NCBI RefSeq assembly: GCF_030409235.1
Contig: NZ_JAUFPO010000006.1
Coordinates: 372,001 to 436,000 of the forward strand
Direction of reading: 5' to 3'
From: Halomonas almeriensis
GTDB taxonomy: Bacteria > Pseudomonadota > Gammaproteobacteria > Pseudomonadales > Halomonadaceae
DNA length: 64,000 bases
Shown one piece after another: positions 1 to 7,607 of the stretch. The notes under the pieces are model-generated. The model had not been told where the DNA came from, did no database searches, and saw only the letters and a program-made list of their open reading frames with translations. Positions within the stretch are counted from its first letter, which is position 1, and each line of letters opens with the position of its first letter. The position numbers and the translations under genes are program-made.

Positions 1-70
1 GGATCTCGATCTCGCTGATGTTCGACTCTTCCAGTAGCTCGATCAGCTTCTTGACCTTGCGGATATCCAT
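1..70 (-). CDS. accB: Biotin carboxyl carrier protein of acetyl-CoA carboxylase, N-terminal fragment
   Basis: Only the first 23 codons lie in the window; the gene runs off the left edge. Reading leftward from the ATG at 68-70 gives MDIRKVKKLIELLEESNISE and then IEI, which matches the well-conserved AccB amino terminus (MDIRKIKKLIELVEES-type). AccB carries the biotin that shuttles CO2 between biotin carboxylase (AccC, presumably next, outside the window) and the AccAD carboxyltransferase. accD lies at the other end of this window. The 172 bp between this start and dsbD hold no gene; aroQ, often found here in Pseudomonas-type clusters, is absent. Confidence 0.85.
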   Translation of the reverse strand, partial: MDIRKVKKLIELLEESNISEIEI

Positions 71-242
71 GACGTTGTCTCGATCAGTGGGTTCTGGGGC
101 TGCCCGGCGCTGTCAACCCGGGCCAGTTTTGTATAGATCGCAGCATGTTTGCGTGCTTTGCCGCTGCCGGAGGCCTTCAGGGCCAATGTGGGCGGAGTTT
201 GCCGAAAATCGCCGTGGTTGTCCAGCCAGCGACGAACAGCGT

Positions 243-2147
243 TCACTTTTCGCCATGAAACGCCGTCGCGGTGGCGGAGGGCTGAGTCAGCCGGGTCATG
301 ACGTCGTCGAGCTGGCGGGCCAGTTGTTCGCTGCTGGCCTGCCCCTGGATGCGGGCGGCGCGGATTTCCTCTCCATCGTCGAAGAATAGCAGGCTCGGGG
401 GGCCGAAGAGGTCGAAATGATCGAGCAGACGGCGACTGGCCGGATTGCTCTCGGTGACATCCACATCGATGCGTCGAAAGGGCGCCAGCGCGCGCTGCAC
501 CCGGTGATCGGTAAATACCTCGCGTTTCATGACCTGGCAGGAGATGCACCATTCGGCGGTGACGTTGACCATGGCCGGTGCCTCCCCGGCCGCCAGGGCG
601 TCACGCAGCTCGTCGAGGCTCTTGACTTCGGTGACAGACTGATGTGGGCGGGCTCCGGCCTCGGGTCCTCCCCGCTGAGTCTGGGTGGGGGCCAGGGGCT
701 GCAGTGGGTCATCGCTGCCGCGGGACGCGCCGATGACCAGTACCACCGCCCAGACCAGAAGCAGAATACCGGCGGCCTGTCGTACGCGCGGCCAGCCCTG
801 GGGAAGCCCGGGAGACAGAGCGCCCAGCGTCAGCGCGGTGCCGCATGCCAGAGCCGCCCACAGCATCAGCACCAGGGGGCCGGCCAGCAGTCGCTCGATC
901 AGCCAGATCGCCACGCCCAGCAGCAGGATGCCGAAGCCATGCTTGACGCCGTTCATCCAGCCGCCGGACCGCGGCAGCAGGGTGACCCCGAAGGTGCCGA
1001 CCAGCAATAGCGGAACGCCCATGCCCAGCGCCAGAGCCAGAAGGGCGGCGCCCCCCATCAGGGCATCACCGGTGGAGGAAATGAACACCAGGGCGCCGGC
1101 CAGCGGTGCCGAGACACAGGGCGAGACCACCAGTACCGAGAGGGCACCGGCCAGCGCCAGCCCGGCCGGCCCGCTGCGCCGCGCCCTGTCCTGCCAGGCG
1201 TCGAGGCGTTGAGTCAGACCGGATGACAGGCGCAGATCGAAGGTGCCGAACATGGCCAGGGCGAACAGCACAAAGAGAATCGCAAAGCCGATCAGCACCG
1301 GGGGTGATTGCAGCCGCGCCTGCAGGTTCAGGCCGGCCCCAAAGAGTCCCATGAGCACGCCGACCAGGGCGTAGGTACTGGCCATGCCGGCGACATAGCT
1401 GGCGGACAGCGCCAGGGCTCGTGGCCGGCCGGGGTTCTGGCCGACGATGATGGCCGAGAGGATGGGCACCATCGGCAGCACACAGGGGGTGAAGGTCAGG
1501 CCCAGGCCGGCCAGGAAAAAGAGCCCCAGGACCAGCGGCAGGCTGGCGTCGCGCATGAGGGCGCTGAAGCGTCCATCCTCGCTGCGCAGGGTGCTGCTGT
1601 CCGGCGCGGCCGTCTCTTCGGCGGCGTCGGCGGAGTCGGGCGAAGCGCTGGTTGACGATGTGGCGCTCATCCCGGCAAAGGCTGCCGGGGCCTGACCCTG
1701 TGGCGCTTCGAGCGTGATGGTTTCGGGCGGGTAGCACAGGCCGGCCTCGGCGCAACCCTGGTAGGTCAGGGCGATATCGAGAGGGCCTTCATGTCCCTGT
1801 CTGAGCGGTACCGCGAACATCATACGGTCGTGGAACACCTGCACCTCGCCGAGGAATTCATCGGTTCTGGCTTCGCCGGGCGGCAGGGCCGGCTCGCCGA
1901 GGTTGATGCCGTCGGTCGCCGAGCCGACCGTGAAGCGATGGCGGTACAGGTAATAGCCTTCGGCACTCTCGAAACCGATCCGGAGTGTCTCGCCGTCATG
2001 CCAGGCAGCGGGCTGGAAGGCTTCCTCGACGGGCAGAAAGTTTGATGAGTCGCTGGAGGAGAACCAGTCCGCCGTCACCGGCGAGGTTAGTAACAGCAGC
2101 CAGAGCAGGCCGAGTAGACGCAGAGGCTTCACGAAGGTTCCTGTCAT
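243..2147 (-). CDS. dsbD: Thiol:disulfide interchange protein DsbD
   Basis: Inner-membrane reductase that passes electrons from cytoplasmic thioredoxin to periplasmic DsbC/DsbE-type proteins. The three expected parts are visible in order: a signal peptide and periplasmic alpha domain with the CAEAGLCYPP cysteine pair, a central block of about eight membrane segments with the paired cysteines in PCVLPMVP and SPCVSAPLAG, and a C-terminal thioredoxin-like domain with a WCISCQVMK active site. An upstream in-frame ATG at 2243 would add 32 residues ahead of the signal peptide. I prefer the ATG at 2147 because the protein then begins MTGTFVKPLRLLGLLWLLLL, a normal signal peptide. Length 634 aa fits the family. 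Confidence 0.95.
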   Translation of the reverse strand: MTGTFVKPLRLLGLLWLLLLTSPVTADWFSSSDSSNFLPVEEAFQPAAWHDGETLRIGFESAEGYYLYRHRFTVGSATDGINLGEPALPPGEARTDEFLGEVQVFHDRMMFAVPLRQGHEGPLDIALTYQGCAEAGLCYPPETITLEAPQGQAPAAFAGMSATSSTSASPDSADAAEETAAPDSSTLRSEDGRFSALMRDASLPLVLGLFFLAGLGLTFTPCVLPMVPILSAIIVGQNPGRPRALALSASYVAGMASTYALVGVLMGLFGAGLNLQARLQSPPVLIGFAILFVLFALAMFGTFDLRLSSGLTQRLDAWQDRARRSGPAGLALAGALSVLVVSPCVSAPLAGALVFISSTGDALMGGAALLALALGMGVPLLLVGTFGVTLLPRSGGWMNGVKHGFGILLLGVAIWLIERLLAGPLVLMLWAALACGTALTLGALSPGLPQGWPRVRQAAGILLLVWAVVLVIGASRGSDDPLQPLAPTQTQRGGPEAGARPHQSVTEVKSLDELRDALAAGEAPAMVNVTAEWCISCQVMKREVFTDHRVQRALAPFRRIDVDVTESNPASRRLLDHFDLFGPPSLLFFDDGEEIRAARIQGQASSEQLARQLDDVMTRLTQPSATATAFHGEK

Positions 2148-2391
2148 TCCTTGGGGGTTCCAAACGAGTGGTGATGGGCCGGCAGCGCCATGAGCAGGTG
2201 ACCCTGGATTCCGCTCCCGGGCAGGGCTGCGGCCGAGCGGCATGCGGGTGAGACTCGCCGCACGGCTTGGGGTTCCGTCTCGGGGCCGCTATGCTCAATG
2301 GCGTTGGCCTGGATGCGACATCAGGATAACGTAGTCGGGTGCCGGCGTGACACGACCGCCGGCTCTTCACCTTTTGACAGGGAACAGGCAT

Positions 2392-3444
2392 ATGGGATTG
2401 ACCGGAACAAACAAAGCGGCGCGCCGCCGTCGGGACGAGGTACTAGAACGCCCTCAATACGGCTGGACCTGGAAGCCGCTGCTGGTCCTGCTGGTGCTTT
2501 ATCTGATTGTCACCCTGGCGCTGGGCGTATGGTGGAGTCGCACGCCAGCTCACCCCCTGGCGCAAGAAACGCCAGCGTCACAGGCTGGCGCCGGTCAGGA
2601 TGGTGGCAAGACGGTCGACCGGGTGGTCGCTACCCTTCAGACCCTGCTCGACAAGCCGGGAGGCTATCTGGGCAATGACATCGCGCCCCCCGGCGTCTGG
2701 CTGGATAACATGCCGGCATGGGAACTCGGGGTGTTGCGTCAGACCCGGGGCCTGGTCGAGGCGCTGCCCTCCCTGCTGGAAGGCTCATCCGAAGGCCTGA
2801 CATCGGCGGCCGTGAGTCTGCGGGGTAACGGCCGGAACTGGCTCTATCCGTCTACCGAGCATCACCTGCGCCAGGCGATCGAGGCGCTGGAACAGGCTGG
2901 CCCGCAGGCGACGTCGGCGTCCGGTGGACTGGCGACCTGGTTGGGTCAGGTTGCCGAGGATCTGGACAATACCGGAGTGCGGCTGTCCGCCAGCGTGGGG
3001 GATCGCAAGCGTCTTGCCGAGCTGGGCATCGCTGTGTCGTCCCTGCCCGAAGCGACCTCCTGGTATCGGGTCGACAACATCTTCTTCGAGGCTCGGGGGC
3101 AGGCCTGGGCACTACGCCATCTGTTGACCGCCTTGCGTCAGGACCACCAGGCTGCCATCGAGGAAGCGGGACTCTCCCGCACCTGGGAGGCCCTGATGGC
3201 CGAGCTGGAGCGCAGCCAGCGGCGTTTGTGGAGTCCTCTGGTTCTCAATGGCTCCGGGTTCGGCATCTTTGCCAACCACTCGCTGGTCATGGCGAGCCAT
3301 GTGTTAAAGGCGCGCGACCTGGTGCGCGAGCTGGCCGACGGGCTCGCGGCTGATCGGAATGCGGCCGGGAAAGCCGCCACGGCGAGCGACGCTGCCGGGA
3401 CAGCCGCTACCGATGCATCACCAAAGGCCGAGCAGGCGGATTGA
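2392..3444 (+). CDS. DUF2333 family inner-membrane protein
   Basis: 350-aa protein of unknown function that I recognise as DUF2333, a family common in Pseudomonas and Halomonas. It has a short basic cytoplasmic start, one membrane segment at about residues 25-45 (LLVLLVLYLIVTLALGVWW) and a long soluble, probably periplasmic part with the conserved GKTVDRVVATLQTLLDKPGG and WLDNMPAWELGVLRQTR stretches. The tail is rich in Ala, Thr and Asp. The ATG at 2392 is preceded by an AGGGAACAGG ribosome site; an upstream in-frame ATG at 2347 lacks one. It stands alone, converging on ppa with a shared terminator between them. Confidence 0.8.
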   Translation: MGLTGTNKAARRRRDEVLERPQYGWTWKPLLVLLVLYLIVTLALGVWWSRTPAHPLAQETPASQAGAGQDGGKTVDRVVATLQTLLDKPGGYLGNDIAPPGVWLDNMPAWELGVLRQTRGLVEALPSLLEGSSEGLTSAAVSLRGNGRNWLYPSTEHHLRQAIEALEQAGPQATSASGGLATWLGQVAEDLDNTGVRLSASVGDRKRLAELGIAVSSLPEATSWYRVDNIFFEARGQAWALRHLLTALRQDHQAAIEEAGLSRTWEALMAELERSQRRLWSPLVLNGSGFGIFANHSLVMASHVLKARDLVRELADGLAADRNAAGKAATASDAAGTAATDASPKAEQAD

Positions 3445-3480
3445 GCGCATTTCCCCCCGTTTTTCCTGCCGTGCCACAAA

Positions 3481-3514
3481 CGCTCGGGGGCCGTCTTAAG
3501 ACGGCCCCCGAGCG
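3481..3514. terminator. Bidirectional hairpin between DUF2333 gene and ppa
   Basis: Perfect 34-bp palindrome, 17 bp per arm, centred on CTTAAG and GC-rich (CGCTCGGGGGCCG outer part). It sits 36 bp after the DUF2333 stop and 24 bp after the ppa stop, so it can serve both converging genes. T-runs are short (TTT on the ppa side). Confidence 0.75.
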
Positions 3515-3538
3515 TTGGCGTCGGTCTGTTCTTCAGCC

Positions 3539-4069
3539 TCAGGCCTTCCGGTAGGCGTCCACGGACTTCTCGATGGCCTTGCGGGCGGCTTCCGCGCCTT
3601 CCCAGGACTCGACCTTGACCCACTTGCCTTTCTCGAGATCCTTGTAGTTCTCGAAGAAGTGCGCAATCTGCTGGCGCAGCAGTTCCGGCAGGTCGGTCAC
3701 TTCATGAATGTCATCGTAGAGGCTGGAGAGCTTGGCGTGCGGCACACAGACCAGCTTGGCATCCTCGCCGGCTTCATCGGTCATGTTGAGGACGCCCACC
3801 GGACGGGCGCGAATGATGCTGCCGGGAGCGACCGGGTAGGGGGTGACCACCAGGGCGTCGAGCGGGTCGCCATCATCGGCCAGGGTGTGCGGGATGAAAC
3901 CGTAGTTGGCCGGGTAGAACATCGGCGTCGCCATGAAGCGGTCGACCATCAGGGCGCTCATGTCCTTGTCGATCTCGTACTTGACCGGAGAATGGTTGGC
4001 GGGAATCTCGATTGCCACATAGACGTCGTTGGGCAGATCCTTGCCGGCGGGGATGTTATCGAAGTTCAT
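3539..4069 (-). CDS. ppa: Inorganic pyrophosphatase (family I)
   Basis: Soluble enzyme that hydrolyses PPi to two phosphates, driving biosynthetic reactions forward. The 176-aa product has the same length as E. coli Ppa and shows its signatures: [35 protein letters not shown] (metal-binding Asp residues) and the [12 protein letters not shown] block. The ATG at 4069 follows AAGGACGAACTC, a good ribosome site; the in-frame ATG at 4096 would add nine residues with no family support. Pyrophosphate control may matter here because a PPi-type phosphofructokinase lies 2 kb away. Confidence 0.96.
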   Translation of the reverse strand: MNFDNIPAGKDLPNDVYVAIEIPANHSPVKYEIDKDMSALMVDRFMATPMFYPANYGFIPHTLADDGDPLDALVVTPYPVAPGSIIRARPVGVLNMTDEAGEDAKLVCVPHAKLSSLYDDIHEVTDLPELLRQQIAHFFENYKDLEKGKWVKVESWEGAEAARKAIEKSVDAYRKA

Positions 4070-4121
4070 GAGTTCGTCCTTCTTGGCGTATGTCATGGGG
4101 CGGTTGCCCGGAAGTGGCCGA

Positions 4122-4193
4122 ATTATACGAAGCTGCCCGGGGGATTACCAATCCCCCATTGGCCTCAGATGTTGACACCGGTCAGGGGATTGG
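4122..4193 (-). promoter_or_regulatory. Probable ppa promoter overlapped by GGGGATT inverted repeats
   Basis: On the minus strand there is a perfect TATAAT (4122-4127) with TTGGTA (4146-4151) 18 bp upstream, placing transcription start about 45 bp before the ppa ATG. The -35 lies inside a perfect inverted repeat, GGGGGATT-ACC-AATCCCCC (4139-4157). A third copy, GGGGATTGG, occurs at 4185-4193. The arrangement looks like an operator, but no regulator is identified. Confidence 0.5.
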
Positions 4194-4287
4194 TTGAAGG
4201 GGGCGCAAGCCAGGCTGCAGGGCGACGTGTATGATGGCGCCCTGTCGATCCGCTGACGTCGGTGAATCACGACCCGAGGAGAATGTC

Positions 4288-6009
4288 TTGGCACCCGCAA
4301 CACTGTCACTGAGTTATGGTCAAGCCTTCGTGGTGCCGGATAAGGGGCGGCATCGCAGCTCGATGTCGGTTCAGACGCCCGAGGCGGCGCAATGGGCCAG
4401 CAAGGGGGCCTGTGCCCTGATCAGTGATGCCACCATGCGCAACAGCCTGGCTCGTCAGGCCGGTGATATCAGTGTCCGGGGCTTTCTCGCCGACTATTAT
4501 TCGACGCCCGATCACTGGGACGTCAAGACCTCCGCCAATCGCGTGCTCAGCGCACTGAACGCCTGGTGTTACGGCTTGAGCCAGCAGCTGAGCAATGGCA
4601 GTTATGTCAGCTCGCTGTCGGCCATGATCTATCGCGGCCAGGAAGCGCACCTCTTTCATCTGGGCGACACCCTGGTCTTCCGACTGCGTGGTGCCGAATT
4701 CGAGCAGCTTTCCCGTGACCACGTGACCGATCTTGGCGGTTATCGTTATCCGTCCCGCGCACTGGGCATGGACGCCAGCATCGACATTGATTATGTGCCC
4801 CTGCCGCTCAAGCAGGGGGATATCTTTCTGTTCACCACCCGGGCGGTGCAGGGCACGCTGATGCCCTCCGATTACGTGGGGCTGATTCGCCAGGACGCGA
4901 GTGATCTGGATGCGGCCTGCGAGCGTCTGGCGCAGACAGCGCAGCAACGGGCCCAGGAGCGGGGTTATGGCGGCGATTCCTTCTGCTTCCAGTTGGTGCG
5001 CATCGATGAACTGCCGGCGGAAGAGGTCGACAGCCCCGACAAGGTCTACGGTGATCTGCCCATTCCACCGGAGCTGGCGGTCGGTGAGCGCCTGGATGGC
5101 ATGGAAGTGCTCGAGATACTGTCACGAACGGCCCAGTCGCGGGTCTATCGGGTACAGGATCTGCGCAGCGAGCGCGACATGGTGTTGAAAGCGCCCAGCC
5201 CCGAGCTTTCCACCCGCAACGCCTACCTCGAGCACTTTCTGTTGCAGCAGTGGGTGGTCGAACGGGTGCATTCGCCCTTTATCGTGCGGGTCATGCAGCC
5301 TTCACGACCGCGGCGTTATCTCTACTACCTGATGGCGCATGTCGAGGGTGAGACCTTGACCGAGTGGGCACGGCGTCATCCCCGGGCCAGCCTGGCCCAG
5401 CGGCTGGATATCGCCATTCAGCTCGGCAAGGCGCTGCAGGCGCTGCATCACCGCGATCTCCTGCATCAGCAGGTACATCCCGACAACGTCCTGATCGACC
5501 GCCATGGCCAGGTGGTGCTGGCCGATTTCAGTGCCTGTCACATGCGCGATCTGGACGGCCATCGCCGCTCCCGCAACCTGGTGCGTCAGGTCGGACTGAC
5601 CGAACACAGTGCCCCGGAGTATGCCCTGGACGACGAGGTGGGGCGTCGCAGCGACCAGTACTCCATGGCATCGACGGTGTACTGGCTGTTGACCGGCGAG
5701 CTCCCGTACGGTGTGGCCACTCGGGACCTGCTGCGCCACACCGACCTGGAGAAGATGGCCTATCGAAGTGCACGCAAGTTCAATTCGGAGGTCTCGCCGG
5801 CGCTGGATGAAGCCCTGAAGCGGGCCCTGGCCCCGCAACGAGCCCTGCGCTACCGGCGCCTGTCAGAGTGGCTTCACGCCCTGCGTACACCTGGCGAGGC
5901 GTCGAGTGACCCGTCCGGCCCTCAGTCCAGCGGCGCCCGGACCCGTTTCTGGCAAGGCGTGGCGGGCCTGTTGCTGGTGCTGCTGGTGGTGTCGTGGTTG
6001 TTACGCTGA
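4288..6009 (+). CDS. PP2C-like phosphatase / Ser-Thr kinase fusion protein, probably catalytically impaired
   Basis: 573-aa fusion: PP2C-like domain (about 1-240), protein-kinase-like domain (about 265-550) and a C-terminal membrane anchor (GLLLVLLVVSWLLR). The order matches the bifunctional kinase/phosphatase family of Pseudomonas. Retained: HLGDT (124-128) and DHV in PP2C; Lys301, SAPEY (441-445) and SDQYS in the kinase. Altered: the usual N-terminal NQDA Asp is missing, ADG reads SDA (46-48), SDG reads TTR (183-185), DN reads DS (230-231), the kinase HxD reads HQQ (393-395) and DFG reads DFS (413-415). Both activities are therefore doubtful. The start is taken as TTG at 4288 because GAGGAG lies 7 bp upstream; the in-frame ATG at 4231 has no such site. 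A heptamer repeat begins at its stop codon. Confidence 0.8.
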   Translation: MAPATLSLSYGQAFVVPDKGRHRSSMSVQTPEAAQWASKGACALISDATMRNSLARQAGDISVRGFLADYYSTPDHWDVKTSANRVLSALNAWCYGLSQQLSNGSYVSSLSAMIYRGQEAHLFHLGDTLVFRLRGAEFEQLSRDHVTDLGGYRYPSRALGMDASIDIDYVPLPLKQGDIFLFTTRAVQGTLMPSDYVGLIRQDASDLDAACERLAQTAQQRAQERGYGGDSFCFQLVRIDELPAEEVDSPDKVYGDLPIPPELAVGERLDGMEVLEILSRTAQSRVYRVQDLRSERDMVLKAPSPELSTRNAYLEHFLLQQWVVERVHSPFIVRVMQPSRPRRYLYYLMAHVEGETLTEWARRHPRASLAQRLDIAIQLGKALQALHHRDLLHQQVHPDNVLIDRHGQVVLADFSACHMRDLDGHRRSRNLVRQVGLTEHSAPEYALDDEVGRRSDQYSMASTVYWLLTGELPYGVATRDLLRHTDLEKMAYRSARKFNSEVSPALDEALKRALAPQRALRYRRLSEWLHALRTPGEASSDPSGPQSSGARTRFWQGVAGLLLVLLVVSWLLR

Positions 6010-6115
6010 GCTACGAGCTACGAGCTACGAGCTACGAGCTACGAGCTACGAGCTACGAGCTACGAGCTACGAGCTGACTGCTCGCCGCTCGTTTCTCGCA
6101 ACTCGCGCCTCGGGG
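6008..6115. repeat. Heptamer tandem repeat element with opposing arm (element 1)
   Basis: Nine perfect copies of GAGCTAC (6008-6070) begin inside the kinase stop codon, followed by a partial copy. From 6081 to 6115 five heptads of the form CTCGNNN follow in perfect 7-nt register (CTCGCCG, CTCGTTT, CTCGCAA, CTCGCGC, CTCGGGG). The CTCG of the second arm is complementary to the CGAG that recurs in the first arm, so the transcript can fold back. It lies between two converging genes. Confidence 0.9.
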
Positions 6116-6121
6116 TTGTCG

Positions 6122-7381
6122 CTAGATCTTGAACTCCGGCAGCTTGCGTTCGACTCGGTGCTTGGCCAGTCTGGCGACTCTGGGCAGGCCGTTGTCGAAG
6201 GGCGGGAAGTCTTCCCCCTGAATCAACGGCGAGAGATAGCGGCGGCATTCCTCGGTAATGCCGAAGCCATCCTCGCGAATGAAGTGGCGAGGCATGAACT
6301 TTTCCTGATTGGCCACCTCGGCCAGCGGTGCCGGTTCCACGCTCCAGGCATAGGGATCTTCACTGGTACGCTTGATGGCCGGCATCTGGGCGTTCTGGCC
6401 GTCCAGGGCCAGTTCGACGGCCTTCTCGCCGACGGCGTAGGCCTGTTCCACATCGGTGCGTGAGGCCAGGTGGCGGGCGGCGCGCTGCAGGTAGTCGGCC
6501 ACCGCCCAGTGATACTTGTAGCCCAGGTCCTGCTTGATCATGCCGGCCAGGGTCGGGGCCACGCCGCCGAGCTGGCGATGGCCAAAGGCATCGGTATTGC
6601 CCGAGTCGGCGAGGAAGGTGCCGTCTTCATAGCGGGCGCCTTCCGAGACCACGATCACGCAGTAGCCATATTCCTGCACCGATTCCTGAACCCGGGCCAT
6701 CACGGCTTCGCGATCGAAGTGAACCTCGGGGAAGATGACCAGATGCGGCGGATCTCCCTCGCCCTGGCCGGCCAGGCCACCGGCCGCGGCAATCCAGCCG
6801 GCGTGGCGGCCCATGACTTCCAGCACGAACACCTTGGTCGAGGTGGCGCTCATCGAGGCGATATCCAGCGAGGCTTCCAGGGTCGAGGTGGCGATGTACT
6901 TGGCGACACTGCCAAACCCCGGGGAGTTGTCGGTGATGGGCAGGTCGTTGTCGACCGTCTTGGGCACATGGATGGCGGTCAGCGGATAGCCCATCTTCTC
7001 GGAGAGCTGGGACACCTTGAGGCAGGTGTCAGCACTGTCACCGCCGCCGTTGTAGAAGAAATAACGGATGTCATGCGCCTTGAAGACCTCGATGAGGCGC
7101 TCGTATTGCGCGCGATGCGTCTCGATGTCCTTGAGCTTGTAGCGGCAGGAGCCGAAGGCGCCGGCAGGGGTGTGGCGCAGCGCGGCGATCGCCTCGTCGC
7201 TTTCCTGGCTGACGTCGATCAGGTCCTCGGTCAGAGCGCCGATGATGCCATTGTGGCCGGCATAGACCTTGCCGATCTGGTCGCTGTGCTTGCGGCATGC
7301 CTCGATGACCCCGCAGGCGCTGGCATTGATCACGGCAGTGACGCCGCCGGACTGGGCATAAAAGGCATTGTGCTGAGCCAT
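6122..7381 (-). CDS. pfp: Pyrophosphate-dependent 6-phosphofructokinase
   Basis: Interconverts fructose 6-phosphate and fructose 1,6-bisphosphate, using PPi rather than ATP. The PFK fold is clear (YAQSGGVTAVINAS start, PKTVDND, MGRHAGW). Two specificity positions favour PPi: the loop reads GGGDS (112-116) with Asp where ATP enzymes have Gly, and Lys141 in VPKTVDND replaces the Gly of ATP enzymes. Length 419 aa fits the short bacterial PPi-PFK group seen in methanotrophs and Halomonas-like bacteria. ATG at 7381 follows AGGATAGCTCC. The reaction is reversible, so it may act in gluconeogenesis as well as glycolysis. Confidence 0.85.
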   Translation of the reverse strand: MAQHNAFYAQSGGVTAVINASACGVIEACRKHSDQIGKVYAGHNGIIGALTEDLIDVSQESDEAIAALRHTPAGAFGSCRYKLKDIETHRAQYERLIEVFKAHDIRYFFYNGGGDSADTCLKVSQLSEKMGYPLTAIHVPKTVDNDLPITDNSPGFGSVAKYIATSTLEASLDIASMSATSTKVFVLEVMGRHAGWIAAAGGLAGQGEGDPPHLVIFPEVHFDREAVMARVQESVQEYGYCVIVVSEGARYEDGTFLADSGNTDAFGHRQLGGVAPTLAGMIKQDLGYKYHWAVADYLQRAARHLASRTDVEQAYAVGEKAVELALDGQNAQMPAIKRTSEDPYAWSVEPAPLAEVANQEKFMPRHFIREDGFGITEECRRYLSPLIQGEDFPPFDNGLPRVARLAKHRVERKLPEFKI

Positions 7382-7607
7382 GGAGCTATCCTGTTGCTGG
7401 TCGCATCATAGGGCGAGCCGCTGACGATCCGGCCGTCGGCTGGCGATGCCCCGGCTAGGTTGGGCAGGCGTGGATTCTAGCCTATCGCCACCTTCGCTGC
7501 ATCCTGTGGGCGGGCTCGTGGCAGCCCCCGACGGCTGCAGAGGGCGCGGGTGCCATGCTAATCTTCCGCTTTGCCCGCGACTGGCACCTTCCGGCACTGG
7601 AGACAGC

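Noticed and set aside
6008..6115. CRISPR array
   Set aside because: Repeat unit is 7 bp with no unique spacers and no cas genes are nearby.
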